A DNA stretch of 64,000 bases from Flavobacterium sp. 9AF (GTDB lineage Bacteria; Bacteroidota; Bacteroidia; Flavobacteriales; Flavobacteriaceae), in contig NZ_LR733556.1 in the NCBI RefSeq assembly GCF_902506265.1, positions 186,001 to 250,000 of the forward strand, given 5' to 3'. A program made the translations under genes and the position numbers. The stretch's first letter is position 1, and the number at the start of each line of letters is the position of its first letter. Below are positions 1 through 8,762 of this stretch, piece by piece. Under the pieces are notes generated by a model. It was not told the DNA's origin and made no database searches. It was given only the letters and a program-made list of their open reading frames with translations.

Positions 1-578
1 ATATTGGGTAGATGTTTGCTCGTTTGTATAAATGTCATTTTTTTTTGAGCATCAATTAGAATTAGATATCCGTATGATAAGCCAAGTCCATTTGTAGCAT
101 ATCTTTGAATATATAAATCATTTAAATTGTCAAAATTATAATCTTTTATTTTGTAATTAAAACTATGTAGATTAAAATCATTTTTTAAAAATAAATGGTC
201 ATTTAAAATCCAATTTCTCTTATTAAGACTATACAATTTTAAACCTATCAATCTTTTATAAAAATAGAGGACAGCAAGAATAAATTGAATTTGATGTGCT
301 AAAAAAAATCCGCGCAGAAGATTTGACAAATAATCATAGGAACTAATTAAACTTCTATATTTATCATCTTTTTGTAATAAAACATACCCATTGATATTAA
401 AAAAAAGAGAAGAATAGTTTTTTACTCTAAGTAAGATTTGATCAGCAGTTAAATCCTTTTGATCTTTTCTAACGTAGAATTTATTTGAATTAATAATTGT
501 AGCTATCTCTGTAGCTGACAAAAAATTATTATTCTCTCTTAATACTTTCTCTATAGCTTCATGTAATGTCATAATCAT
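1..578 (-). CDS. HARE-HTH-like protein, partial (runs off left edge)
   Basis: The reverse strand is open from an ATG at 578 (or an in-frame ATG at 572) to the window edge, about 192 codons, with no stop, so the C-terminus is missing. The first 70 residues (starting MIMTLHEAIEKVLRE) form a short helical domain with the pattern LHEAIEKVL...LSATEIATIIN followed by a YVRKDQ stretch. That pattern resembles the HARE-HTH/restriction-associated winged-helix module found fused to or beside restriction enzymes. The rest is rich in aromatic residues and Asn/Lys and I do not recognise it. It starts 1 base after the stop of the hsdS remnant, so it is probably co-transcribed with the restriction-modification genes. 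The family call rests on pattern memory only; a defence role is inferred from position. Confidence 0.6.
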   Translation of the reverse strand, partial: MIMTLHEAIEKVLRENNNFLSATEIATIINSNKFYVRKDQKDLTADQILLRVKNYSSLFFNINGYVLLQKDDKYRSLISSYDYLSNLLRGFFLAHQIQFILAVLYFYKRLIGLKLYSLNKRNWILNDHLFLKNDFNLHSFNYKIKDYNFDNLNDLYIQRYATNGLGLSYGYLILIDAQKKMTFIQTSKHLPN

Positions 579-579
579 T

Positions 580-738
580 TTATTTTTGATCCTCCGCAAC
601 AATACCCAACTTGTCATCCTGAGCCTGTCGAAGGATCTCATCATCTACCATAACCTGCCTATTCATCAACATAGGCAACAACCAATTTCGTAGCGATGCG
701 AGTTCATGGTTTTTTGTTAAATTATTTTTTTGCTTCTT
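580..738 (-). pseudogene. Remnant copy of the hsdS 3' end
   Basis: On the reverse strand an open fragment ends at TAA 580-582 and reads ...NNLTKNHELASLRNWLLP, continuing through LMNRQVMVDDEILRQAQDD to its stop. This is a near copy of the C-terminus of the intact HsdS upstream (NNLKENQELASLRDWLLP and so on, at about 1500-1650). Homology starts at about position 727; an in-frame stop lies at 739-741 and there is no start, so the fragment cannot encode a subunit alone. It sits directly after the AbiV-like gene, so that gene is bracketed by direct repeats of about 130 bp. It could be the tail of a lost second specificity gene or a product of recombination at the hsdS tail. Confidence 0.8.
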
Positions 739-764
739 TTAAACTTTTTAAAATCCACTCATAA

Positions 765-1481
765 TTACTTTAGTTTTTTGAATTCTTCAACACCCTGAAT
801 TAATCCATTTACAACATCTCTAATGTCATTTTTATATTTAGTTATGTTTTCATTTTTCAAGTGTTGATTCACTTTAGGGTGATACATAATCTTTAAGACT
901 TTATACGTTTTAAAAATTCTTTCAACTAATTCTTTTGATTCAAGAAAAATAGTTTCATTTATAATGTCTTTAGGAATTAAAAGCGAGTCTCTAAAGTCGG
1001 TATAAAAGCCCTTGTTTTTATTCTCATTAAATTGTTCTAATAATTTAATTCTCACCCCAGTTTTTATGAAAGGTTTAGCGGCATTTTTTAAATCAATCAA
1101 TAAATTAAAAACCTCATTGAATGTTTCATTCTTAAATTTTTGCAACTTCGATTTTTCATTTTTTTCATATTCTAAACCACTTTCGATAAAGCCATTGATT
1201 ATCTCTAACATTTTTGCCAGTTCGTGTCTTATTTTATGGTCGCTAAAAAACTTTTTTGCATCTTTAATGCGATAAACACTATAACCTTCACTATGCAATA
1301 AAACAAGCATAGCTTTAATAATTTCTTCTGAACTTAAAATAAGCAATGAGGAAGCTGTACTATAGGATTTATTCTGATTTGCAATAAGTAAAGCATCCTT
1401 TTTAAGCTTCTGAGCATTTTTATAAATGGGCTCATGTAGCTTTTTAGATTTCTCAGGAGATTGATTCAAAAAATTACTCAT
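765..1481 (-). CDS. AbiV-like HEPN abortive-infection protein
   Basis: The 238-residue product is all-helical and soluble, with no signal peptide. The N-terminal third reads like the AbiV/HEPN family: an alanine-rich helix (KKDALLIANQNKSYSTASS) then a SSEEIIKAMLVL helix, where a small-residue helix followed by EE..K is the family hallmark, and a later DHKIRHEL segment that could carry the HEPN basic/histidine motif. AbiV proteins in lactococci stop phage growth by shutting down translation; HEPN domains are commonly RNases. The gene starts 2 bases after the hsdS stop and follows hsdS in the same orientation, so it is probably translated from the restriction-modification mRNA. The family is likely, the activity is inferred. 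Confidence 0.7.
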   Translation of the reverse strand: MSNFLNQSPEKSKKLHEPIYKNAQKLKKDALLIANQNKSYSTASSLLILSSEEIIKAMLVLLHSEGYSVYRIKDAKKFFSDHKIRHELAKMLEIINGFIESGLEYEKNEKSKLQKFKNETFNEVFNLLIDLKNAAKPFIKTGVRIKLLEQFNENKNKGFYTDFRDSLLIPKDIINETIFLESKELVERIFKTYKVLKIMYHPKVNQHLKNENITKYKNDIRDVVNGLIQGVEEFKKLK

Positions 1482-1483
1482 AT

Positions 1484-2833
1484 CTAACCCTTTTTATATG
1501 CAACCTTATCCTCAGCAACCATACTTAACTTGTCATCCTGAGCCTGTCGAAGGATCTCATCACCCACCGTAACCTGCCCATTCATCAACATAGGCAGTAA
1601 CCAATCGCGTAACGATGCGAGTTCTTGGTTTTCTTTTAGATTATTTTCGATTTGATTGTAAAATGACGAAACTACTTTGTTATAAATTTCTTTTAATTCC
1701 TTAGTACAATCTAAAATTTTAATATCAGAAAAATCCCCTTTATTCATATTCACTAAAACAGCTCCTTGTTTTGCTGTTGAACTGTTAAATTCAAAGAATT
1801 TTTTTAAAGCATTTAATAAAAAATATCTATTATAAGCTTTAGTTATTGAAATTGAATTAATTTGTTGATTTGTCTGACATTCTTTACCTACTATCCCTAT
1901 AACACCAATAGTACCAATACATGAAACACAAATATCGCCAGGCCTAAGATATTTTGATGACTGACTATCTGCTCCAAGTTTTGTTAATGTTCTTTCACTA
2001 TTAAATATATATAACTGTTTTCTAATGTCATCAATTGTTACAAAAGGAATTTCACCTCCAAAATACTCTTCAACTGCGGTAGAAGGAGTTTTTCCTGTCA
2101 CAATATTATTTTCAATATCAATTAATCTTTTAACCTCCCACCCTACAGGAATCTCCCTCTTCAACTCTTCATTGTAAACCATTTTACCACCTGATGACTT
2201 ATATGGCTTTCCATTAGCATCTGGAAAATCAAACTGTACAAACCAATAATCATAAAAGGTTTTAGCCATAGCTTCTAACTCCATATTGATTTTGTTGTTT
2301 AACTCAATTTTAGCATCTAAATCAGAAAGAACTTTGGCGATTTTTTGTTGTTCAGCTAATGGAATTAAAGGAAATTCTAATTTTCTAAAATTTGTTGTAG
2401 CTTGTGCTAAGGCTGGAACTCCAACATGATTTTTAAATGAAAGAAGTCTTTTTTGACCTTCATTCGTATGAAAGTAGTATGTAAAATATGCAGGATCTAC
2501 TTTGTCAGCTTTTAAAGTAACTTTAAATTGACTTTGGGATATTACATAATTATCATATAATGAATTTTCTGGAATGAATGCAATTTGACCTAGGGTCCCT
2601 CGGTGTGTAATAACAATATCACCTCTTTTGACATTTGCTTTTTTTAATGACTTGGCCTTTTCTAGAGTAACATAATTGAATGATTCCTCTGTTAATCTCA
2701 CACCAGTAACATTAGAGCCGTTAAGAACAGGAACACCTTTGTCTACAAAATTATCTACCTTTATATCTGAACCAAATGGCCCCATTGAAATTTCATCAAT
2801 TAGTTCATTCATTTCAATCATAACTCTACTCAT
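1484..2833 (-). CDS. hsdS: Type I restriction-modification specificity subunit HsdS
   Basis: HsdS supplies DNA target recognition for the HsdM methylase and HsdR nuclease. The 449 residues hold two target-recognition domains, about 8-160 and 230-390, each followed by a conserved coiled-coil spacer; the first spacer contains PLAEQQKIAKVLSDLDAKIE, the classic HsdS signature, and the second ends in ENQELASLRDWLLPMLMNGQ. The start overlaps the end of hsdM by 8 bases, as expected for translational coupling. The C-terminal extension EILRQAQDDK is not ancestral HsdS: it is translation of the dispersed DNA repeat read as ATCCTTCGACAGGCTCAGG, which has moved the stop codon outward. The C-terminal part is duplicated at 580-738. 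Confidence 0.95.
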   Translation of the reverse strand: MSRVMIEMNELIDEISMGPFGSDIKVDNFVDKGVPVLNGSNVTGVRLTEESFNYVTLEKAKSLKKANVKRGDIVITHRGTLGQIAFIPENSLYDNYVISQSQFKVTLKADKVDPAYFTYYFHTNEGQKRLLSFKNHVGVPALAQATTNFRKLEFPLIPLAEQQKIAKVLSDLDAKIELNNKINMELEAMAKTFYDYWFVQFDFPDANGKPYKSSGGKMVYNEELKREIPVGWEVKRLIDIENNIVTGKTPSTAVEEYFGGEIPFVTIDDIRKQLYIFNSERTLTKLGADSQSSKYLRPGDICVSCIGTIGVIGIVGKECQTNQQINSISITKAYNRYFLLNALKKFFEFNSSTAKQGAVLVNMNKGDFSDIKILDCTKELKEIYNKVVSSFYNQIENNLKENQELASLRDWLLPMLMNGQVTVGDEILRQAQDDKLSMVAEDKVAYKKG

Positions 2834-4448
2834 ACATCAATCTCTTCAAATTATTTTGAATTTCATTTTCCAAAATTTTGCTTTTGTTAAATAAGCTTTC
2901 TAAATTGCTTTCAAAGGTTTTCATTTTACTAGTAAATTCATCAGCGGTAATATCCACATATTCAATTTTTACTTCAAAATATTGCCCGGCACTTAAACTG
3001 TAGTTCTTCGCTTTAATGTCGTCATAACTTACTACTACCGAGAAATCGTCAACAGCTACCTTATCGTTAAACGTTTTAATAATGTGTTCTTCTTCTTCGG
3101 GTTGCAATACCGTTTTTTGGTTTTTGCCTTCTTTTATGGTAACGCCTAATTTAGAGGCATCTATCAATACCACATCGCCTTGGTTTTGTTTGTCTAAAAA
3201 GAGTACGGAAACGTTGGTACCCGTAGTTGCAAAAATATTACTTGGCATGCTTACCACACCTGCCAACATTTTACGGGCTACCATTTGTTCGCGTATTTTT
3301 TTATCAATACCACTTTGTGCGGTAATAAAACCGGTAGGCACTACAATAGCGGCTTTTCCGTTATCAGTCAACGAGTGCATAATGTGTTGCAAGAACAGCA
3401 AATAAATCGCCATGCTTTCTTTTTTGGCTTTGGGTACATTAGGTATGCCTGCAAAAAAGCGGTCGTGGTTTTCTTTGGTATCTAACTCATCACGGTAATC
3501 TGAAAAATCCAATTTAAAAGGAGGATTACTCACGATGTAATCAAACTGTTGCAATTGGCCGTTTTTATCTTTGTGATATGGATCTAAAATGGTATTCCCT
3601 TTTACAATATTCGGTATCGAGTGCACCAAATTGTTTAAAATCAAGTTCAAACGCAACAAGTTAGACGATTTTTGCGAAATATCTTGCGAATACACCGTAC
3701 ATTTATCTTCTCCAATTTGATGGGCTAAATTCATTAACAAAGTCCCCGAACCCGCACTTGGATCGTAACAGGTAACACTGTGTACTTCTTCGGTTACTAA
3801 ACAACGCGCCATAATTTTAGCTACAGCATGTGGGGTAAAGTATTCGGCATATTTTCCACCGCTATTGGTGTTGTAATCTTTAATTAAGTATTCAAAAATA
3901 GTCGCATAAAAATCAAACTTTTCATGAAAAATATGCTCAAAACTAAAGTTCACCAATTTGTTAATGATGGCTTTGCAAAACTCATCACGTTTATCGGTAA
4001 CGTATTTACTAATGTTTTCAAACAATACAATTTTCTCGCCACCTTCTGTCATTACCGAGAAGATTTCACTATTTGCAGCAGCAATAGCCAACAAAGTAGT
4101 ATCAAAAAGTTCCGCAAATTTAGGTTCGTTTTGACGTTCAAATAAACTTGAAATTAACTGCTCGGGTTTTATGTTTGCCGTGCTTTCACTCATTTGAAGT
4201 GTTAGCATTTCTAAATCATCCTCCGTTAAATTACGAAGTGTATCTTCCCATTTTTCAGCATTGGCAATGGTAGGTTCTAGTTCTTTAATTTCGTGAACAA
4301 ACTTGTCGTTCAAGAATTTATATAGAAAAACTTGGGTTATAATTTTAAATTCGTTTCCGTCATTTCCCAAACCATAATTAGCACAAACGCTTTTTAGTTC
4401 GTCTATGAGGTTTTTGGTTTGCGTTTCAAATTGTAAACTAGTGGTCAT
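2826..4448 (-). CDS. hsdM: Type I restriction-modification methyltransferase HsdM
   Basis: This N6-adenine DNA methyltransferase forms the M2S complex with HsdS. The 540 residues show an N-terminal helical HsdM domain (about 1-130), then the SAM-binding motif DPSAGSGTLL near residue 227 and the catalytic NPPF near residue 308 (VSNPPFKLDF), followed by the usual HsdM tail. Length is normal for the family. It overlaps hsdS by 8 bases downstream. Upstream lies a 550-base repeat-filled gap before the GIY-YIG gene and hsdR, so hsdM may need its own promoter or read-through from hsdR. No lesion is visible. Confidence 0.96.
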   Translation of the reverse strand: MTTSLQFETQTKNLIDELKSVCANYGLGNDGNEFKIITQVFLYKFLNDKFVHEIKELEPTIANAEKWEDTLRNLTEDDLEMLTLQMSESTANIKPEQLISSLFERQNEPKFAELFDTTLLAIAAANSEIFSVMTEGGEKIVLFENISKYVTDKRDEFCKAIINKLVNFSFEHIFHEKFDFYATIFEYLIKDYNTNSGGKYAEYFTPHAVAKIMARCLVTEEVHSVTCYDPSAGSGTLLMNLAHQIGEDKCTVYSQDISQKSSNLLRLNLILNNLVHSIPNIVKGNTILDPYHKDKNGQLQQFDYIVSNPPFKLDFSDYRDELDTKENHDRFFAGIPNVPKAKKESMAIYLLFLQHIMHSLTDNGKAAIVVPTGFITAQSGIDKKIREQMVARKMLAGVVSMPSNIFATTGTNVSVLFLDKQNQGDVVLIDASKLGVTIKEGKNQKTVLQPEEEEHIIKTFNDKVAVDDFSVVVSYDDIKAKNYSLSAGQYFEVKIEYVDITADEFTSKMKTFESNLESLFNKSKILENEIQNNLKRLMYE

Positions 4449-4489
4449 TGTTTTTTTGTTTTTTATTTTTTTTGTTCTCTTTTTATTCT

Positions 4490-4990
4490 TTTCATAATCT
4501 TGTCATGCCGAGGTAACGAGGCATCTCTCTCCTTTGCCCTTCACTCTTTTTTGTCCTGCTGACGCTAGGAAGCATCTAGTTTCCTCCTTCGTCGGAATGA
4601 CAAACAAGGGGAAAGTCAACGAGGCATCTCACAGAATTGTCCTGCTGGCGCTAGGAAGCATCCCTCTCCTTTGTCCTTCACTCTGTTTTGTCCTGCTGAC
4701 GCTAGGAAGCATCTAGTTTCCTCCTTCGTCGGAAAGACAAACAGGGCGTCTGGATTCCTCCTTCGTCGGAATGACAAACAGGACGTTCCTCCTTCGTCGG
4801 AATGACAAACAAGGGGAAAGTCAACGAGGCATCTCTCTCCTTTGCCCTTCACTCTCCCTTGTCATGCGCTCTCCTTTGTCATGCTGACGCTAGGAAGCAT
4901 CTGGATTCCTCCTTCGTCGGAATGACAAACCCAACGGAATGACAAATAAAGCGTAATGACAAATAAAGCGTAATGACAAACAGGATGCAT
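4490..4990. repeat. Cluster of short dispersed repeats between hsdM and the GIY-YIG gene
   Basis: This gene-free stretch is built from interleaved copies of short GC-richer units. TCCTTCGTCGGAATGACAAA occurs at about 4586, 4760, 4792 and 4909, with a variant (GGAAAGAC) at about 4723. CTGACGCTAGGAAGCATC occurs at about 4558, 4690s and 4884, with a CTGGCGCTAGG variant at about 4644. AACGAGGCATCTC occurs near 4516, 4617 and 4824, and three short AATGACAAA units lie at 4936-4981. They resemble the GTCATTCCGACGAAGGAGG-type intergenic repeats scattered in many Bacteroidota genomes. Reading frames crossing it show repeat-derived peptides only and are not genes. Confidence 0.85.
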
Positions 4991-5002
4991 TGATAATCTT
5001 TC

Positions 5003-5308
5003 TTAATACGCAATAAACGCCATGTCTGGATTCACTTTCCGTATTAGTGCGTCCTTTTTCTCTCTTCTCCAACCTTTTAATTCTTTTTCCCGAGCAATTG
5101 CCTCCTGTATCCAGGTAAACTTTTCATAATACACCAAATACTTTACATTGTATCGGGCTGTAAAAGACTTCGTTTTTTCAGCAATACCTTTTTCGTGTTG
5201 TTCCAATCTCACTTTCAAATTATTGGTTACACCAATGTATAACACCGTTTTGTTCACATTAGTGAGTATATAGACAAAATAAGTATGAAAGCCTTCTCCT
5301 TGTAACAT
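5003..5308 (-). CDS. GIY-YIG nuclease-like protein
   Basis: The 101-residue product is a single GIY-YIG domain: YFVYILTNVNKTVLYIGVTN gives the two-strand core (Y-I-L and Y-I-G), followed by the helix LKVRLEQHEKG and the conserved arginine, and a later region with REKELKGWRREKK containing the glutamate and basic residues typical of the UPF0213/endonuclease-like subgroup. The start is 2 bases after the hsdR stop, so it is probably co-translated. Small stand-alone GIY-YIG proteins are common in Bacteroidota with unclear function, and many copies are mobile-looking. Here it separates hsdR from hsdM, an unusual spot. Confidence 0.9.
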   Translation of the reverse strand: MLQGEGFHTYFVYILTNVNKTVLYIGVTNNLKVRLEQHEKGIAEKTKSFTARYNVKYLVYYEKFTWIQEAIAREKELKGWRREKKDALIRKVNPDMAFIAY

Positions 5309-5310
5309 AA

Positions 5311-8300
5311 TTACGCCACTCTTCCGTAAAATTCGTTCATATATTCTTTTACAATCATATGATTGATGCGTTTAGATGTAGCGGCATCTAATGCAATATG
5401 ATTTTTATTTTTGAATTGATCTATTAAAATACGAATCATCATTTTTTCTGCAAAGCTTTCATTTTCTAATACTTTTGCATTTTGCATGATTTGATTGTCG
5501 ATTTCCTTTTTCAATCCTTGCAAGGCTTCAAACAGCTTACTTTCACTATCTGTTAACGGATCTTTTTCCATTAATCGTTTGTGCAAACGAGCGTATTTTT
5601 CATCATTATCATATTTGGCGCGAAGTAACGCATTTTTGCGTTCTAATTCTTTGGCTTTATCATAAATTTCTTGAAGTGCTTTGATATTCGCTTCCATTTC
5701 TTCTTTGGTCACTTCACTTAAATTTTTCTTTTTAAACAAGCGTTCCAATTCTTCTTTCAAGGAAACAAAATGCGGGTCTTTTTGGTCAAAATTACCTCCA
5801 AGCATTTCTCTCGTTTTTTGAAGCGTGTTTTTCAATTCATCAGCCAAAACCATTTCTTCTTCTTTGATTTTCACAAAGGCAAATAAAACGTCTTCTAAAG
5901 CTACATTCAATAAATTGGTGGTATCTACATTTTGCTCTAGAGCTTCTTTGGTATTGATTAATGCCAAATGATTATTAGCTTCACGCGATAAAATGGTTAA
6001 TTTATGAAAATCGAGTTGTTGCAATAATTCATAATTTCCAGAAAGTCGGATTAAGTTGTACAAACTCTTCGCATTATTCAAAACACGTGTTAACTTCAAC
6101 ATGTCTGTTCTATTGCTAATTTGAGAAATTTGTTGTTGGAAGATTTCAGCATTTGAAGTATCGTAATGAAACAACACGTCTTTTATTTCCTTTATTTCTT
6201 CTTTAATTTCTTCAGCCGATTTAAAAAGATTAGAATAATGCACCATTTCATCACCTAACTCTTCTTGCAACTCATTAAAATAATCGCGATTGGTTTTGTC
6301 AAACTCTTTTTGAATGTCGGCAAAATCCACTACATAACCATAACGAAAATCTTTGTAGGTTCTATTTACGCGTGTTAAGGTCTGTAATAAATTATGCGCT
6401 TTGATTACTCTGCCCACATATAGTTTTTTCAATCGTGGGGCATCAAAACCAGTGAGCAACATATTGTACACAAACAACAAATCAATCTTTCCATCTTTAA
6501 AATCTTCTACCCGGTCTTTTCGCTCTTCTTTTGTACCAATGTCGTGCAATATAACCGCTGCCGATTTTACTTTGCTCTCTTCTAATTTTTGGTTTCCATA
6601 CGATGTTTTATCTTCTGCAGCAATATTGAAAGATTGCTTTTGAACTTGATATTTTGCTTCAAAAATTTCATACATCATTTTAGCTTGATCGGAAGAATCA
6701 CAAACCACCATTCCGCCAATAGAATTATCATTAAACGAAATTCTGGCTCTTTCAAAATCTTGCACAATGTAATCTAACATGGGTTCCACAAAACGATGAT
6801 GCGCATATACTAGCGTTTTGTCGGCATTCCCTTTTAAAATGTCAATAGACTCTAAAGCCTCTTTTAATTTTAATTGGTAATTGGTTTCAATTTCTTCACG
6901 AATCAAACGCAAAGTATATCCATCGGCAATAGAAGAATTGTAGTAATATTTGTGAATATAACTACCAAATAAACTTCTTGTATTGTAATCCGTTCCTAAT
7001 AATGGTGTACCTGTTAAGCCAATTTTAATGGCATTCTCATCTGATTCTTTTAGATTTGCTAAGAAACTACCTTTAGGGTTATAACTGCGGTGTACTTCGT
7101 CTAAAAAATACACACGTTGAATATTTAAATTGTAATCGGTATTTTGAACGACATCAGGATCGTCTTGAAACTTTTGGATATTTACAACTGTAATTTCAGG
7201 TTTTCCTGAGCTGTTATGAATAACAGAAGTGGTTTTAATGTCTTTTGCAAACTCTTCACGCGAATTGATATTGTGTACCACCAATCCTCTACTTCTAAAT
7301 TCTTTTCCTGCTTGAATGAGTAAATCAATTCGATCTACAATAAAATAGAACTTTGGAACTACTTTCTTCGATTGAAAATAACGTGTTAAATATTTGACAT
7401 TATAATAAGTTAAAGCTGTTTTACCACTTCCTTGTGTGTGCCAAATAATGCCATTTTTTACACCTTCTTCTAATTTCTGCTCAATAGCTTTTGTAGCAAA
7501 CAATTGCGGATAACGCATAATGTGCTTTTGCAATCCTTTGTTATCTTTTACGTAAGCAAATCCAAATTGCAAAATAAACGCCAAACGTTCTTTTTGAAAT
7601 AACGACGTACAAATGCTGTTCGTTGGCGATTTAGGATTTTTATTCGTTAAAAACTCAGGAGAATTTTTTATACTCAATAAATTATTATCCTTTAAAACAA
7701 CGTTTTCTAAATCGTCTTCAACCGTAGATAAAAGCGATTCTAAATCAAAGGTTTCTTCTTCTCTAAAATAATTGAAAATGGGCTTATAGTAAGAAGTTGT
7801 CGAATAAAAAGCACCTTGTAAAGGTTGCAATGCATGGTCATCGTATTCCATGTTATTGGAGAACACCATAAACTGCGTTAAGTTGATAAAAGGTCGGAAT
7901 TTTTTATTTTGAAAACGTGTTTGTAACCTTTTATGTTCTGCTTGAATCCCATCTAAATTATTTGGCTTTTTAACCTCTATAAAAACCAATGGCAATCCGT
8001 TTATCAAAAGTACTATATCAGGACGAAACTCGTCTTCGTCTTTTTTATACGTCAATTCAGTAACAACATGAAAAGTATTATTTTCAAAATTCTCAAAATC
8101 TATTAATCGAATCCCTGATTGATCAATTAGTTTTTCATAAAAAACTTTTCCTAAATCTTCATTTTCTAAAGTAAGCGCTAATTCCGCATAAAATTTATCG
8201 GCTTCTGCTTCATTAAGTTCATGATTCAAACGAAGTAGATTTTCTTTAAAAATATCCGTAAAAATATTGGTTGACACATCCCATACCTGATTTTTTAAAG

Positions 8301-8376
8301 AAAGATATTGATACCCTAAACGTATCAAATGCAGTATAGTAGGTATCTTGACTCTTGAATCTTCGTTGAATTTCAT
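5311..8376 (-). CDS. hsdR: Type I restriction endonuclease subunit HsdR
   Basis: HsdR translocates DNA and cuts it at a distance when the target is unmethylated. The 1021 residues begin with an HSDR_N nuclease domain: RPDIVLLI near residue 118 and FIEVKKPN near 133 give the PD-(D/E)xK site. A superfamily 2 helicase follows with GSGKTALTYY (Walker A, about 314), FLDEVHRSY (about 427), a GLTGTPLLG segment and the late motif LLTGFDAPRLKK. The C-terminal 350 residues are a charged helical region that normally docks on the methylase. Length is normal and the frame is intact. It is the first gene of the leftward operon and has a good promoter at 8397-8427. Confidence 0.96.
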   Translation of the reverse strand: MKFNEDSRVKIPTILHLIRLGYQYLSLKNQVWDVSTNIFTDIFKENLLRLNHELNEAEADKFYAELALTLENEDLGKVFYEKLIDQSGIRLIDFENFENNTFHVVTELTYKKDEDEFRPDIVLLINGLPLVFIEVKKPNNLDGIQAEHKRLQTRFQNKKFRPFINLTQFMVFSNNMEYDDHALQPLQGAFYSTTSYYKPIFNYFREEETFDLESLLSTVEDDLENVVLKDNNLLSIKNSPEFLTNKNPKSPTNSICTSLFQKERLAFILQFGFAYVKDNKGLQKHIMRYPQLFATKAIEQKLEEGVKNGIIWHTQGSGKTALTYYNVKYLTRYFQSKKVVPKFYFIVDRIDLLIQAGKEFRSRGLVVHNINSREEFAKDIKTTSVIHNSSGKPEITVVNIQKFQDDPDVVQNTDYNLNIQRVYFLDEVHRSYNPKGSFLANLKESDENAIKIGLTGTPLLGTDYNTRSLFGSYIHKYYYNSSIADGYTLRLIREEIETNYQLKLKEALESIDILKGNADKTLVYAHHRFVEPMLDYIVQDFERARISFNDNSIGGMVVCDSSDQAKMMYEIFEAKYQVQKQSFNIAAEDKTSYGNQKLEESKVKSAAVILHDIGTKEERKDRVEDFKDGKIDLLFVYNMLLTGFDAPRLKKLYVGRVIKAHNLLQTLTRVNRTYKDFRYGYVVDFADIQKEFDKTNRDYFNELQEELGDEMVHYSNLFKSAEEIKEEIKEIKDVLFHYDTSNAEIFQQQISQISNRTDMLKLTRVLNNAKSLYNLIRLSGNYELLQQLDFHKLTILSREANNHLALINTKEALEQNVDTTNLLNVALEDVLFAFVKIKEEEMVLADELKNTLQKTREMLGGNFDQKDPHFVSLKEELERLFKKKNLSEVTKEEMEANIKALQEIYDKAKELERKNALLRAKYDNDEKYARLHKRLMEKDPLTDSESKLFEALQGLKKEIDNQIMQNAKVLENESFAEKMMIRILIDQFKNKNHIALDAATSKRINHMIVKEYMNEFYGRVA

Positions 8377-8396
8377 TCATTTACAATGTTAACTTT

Positions 8397-8427
8397 CAAA
8401 CTTAGCAAAAAATATTGGTATAGTCAA
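8397..8427 (-). promoter_or_regulatory. Candidate Bacteroidota-type promoter of hsdR
   Basis: On the reverse strand the -7 box TAAGTTTG (8397-8404) matches TAnnTTTG, and TTG at 8425-8427 lies 20 bases upstream, the spacing expected for the -33 element. It lies about 20 bases before the hsdR start codon. A GGTA...TACC-type motif abuts its upstream side. Confidence 0.7.
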
Positions 8428-8428
8428 T

Positions 8429-8455
8429 AAGTATTTCTACCTGTTTTTACAAAGA
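8429..8455. promoter_or_regulatory. Recurrent GTATTTCTACCTG motif, copy 1
   Basis: AAGTATTTCTACCTGTT followed by TTTACAAAGAT lies just upstream of the hsdR -33 box. Related copies are at 10227-10248, 15714-15733 and 29388-29405. The best copy is a perfect inverted repeat, so this is a candidate regulator-binding site; the regulator is unknown. Confidence 0.4.
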
Positions 8456-8495
8456 TAAAAAGGATATTAAAAAGAAGTTTACGGAAAACCGTATT

Positions 8496-8706
8496 TAGTA
8501 ACTAGTGATTAGTAACTAGTGATTAGTAACTAGTAATTAGGAGTTAGTAATTAGGAGTTAGTAATTAGTAATTAGTAATTAGTAATTAGGAGTTAGTAAT
8601 TAGTAATTAGGAATTAAGAATTAGTTGCTAACATATGAACACCAACCCAAACCTCACAACCCACAACAGACAACAGATAACAGATAACAGACAACCACCA
8701 ACCCAC
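8496..8706. repeat. Degenerate TAGTAATTAG tandem array and ACAACAGAC low-complexity tract
   Basis: From 8496 to about 8625 the sequence is a drifting 7-14 base tandem of TAGTAATTAG/TAGTAACTAG/AGGAGTTAG units. It leads into GAATTAAGAATTAG, then TGAACACCAACCC and CA-rich ACAACAGACAACAGATAAC repeats to 8706. A nearly identical junction (AATTAGGAATTAAGAATTAG ... TGAACACCAACCCA) recurs at 15950-16000, so this is a dispersed composite repeat rather than random low complexity. The rest of 8377-8762 holds only a promoter, a motif and a terminator. Confidence 0.8.
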
Positions 8707-8743
8707 AAAAAAAACTCCCTGCCACCACAGCAAAGAGTTTTTT
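8706..8743 (-). terminator. Rho-independent terminator of the 249-aa gene
   Basis: Read on the reverse strand the stem is CTCTTTGC/GCAGGGAG (two G-U pairs) with a 7-base loop and a T-run after it. It lies 20 bases after the stop at 8763. Confidence 0.8.
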
Positions 8744-8762
8744 AATAACTACATTCCAAAGT

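Noticed and set aside
4534..5072. Short reading frames across the repeat cluster upstream of hsdM
   Set aside because: They consist of translated repeat units, overlap each other and show no family pattern.
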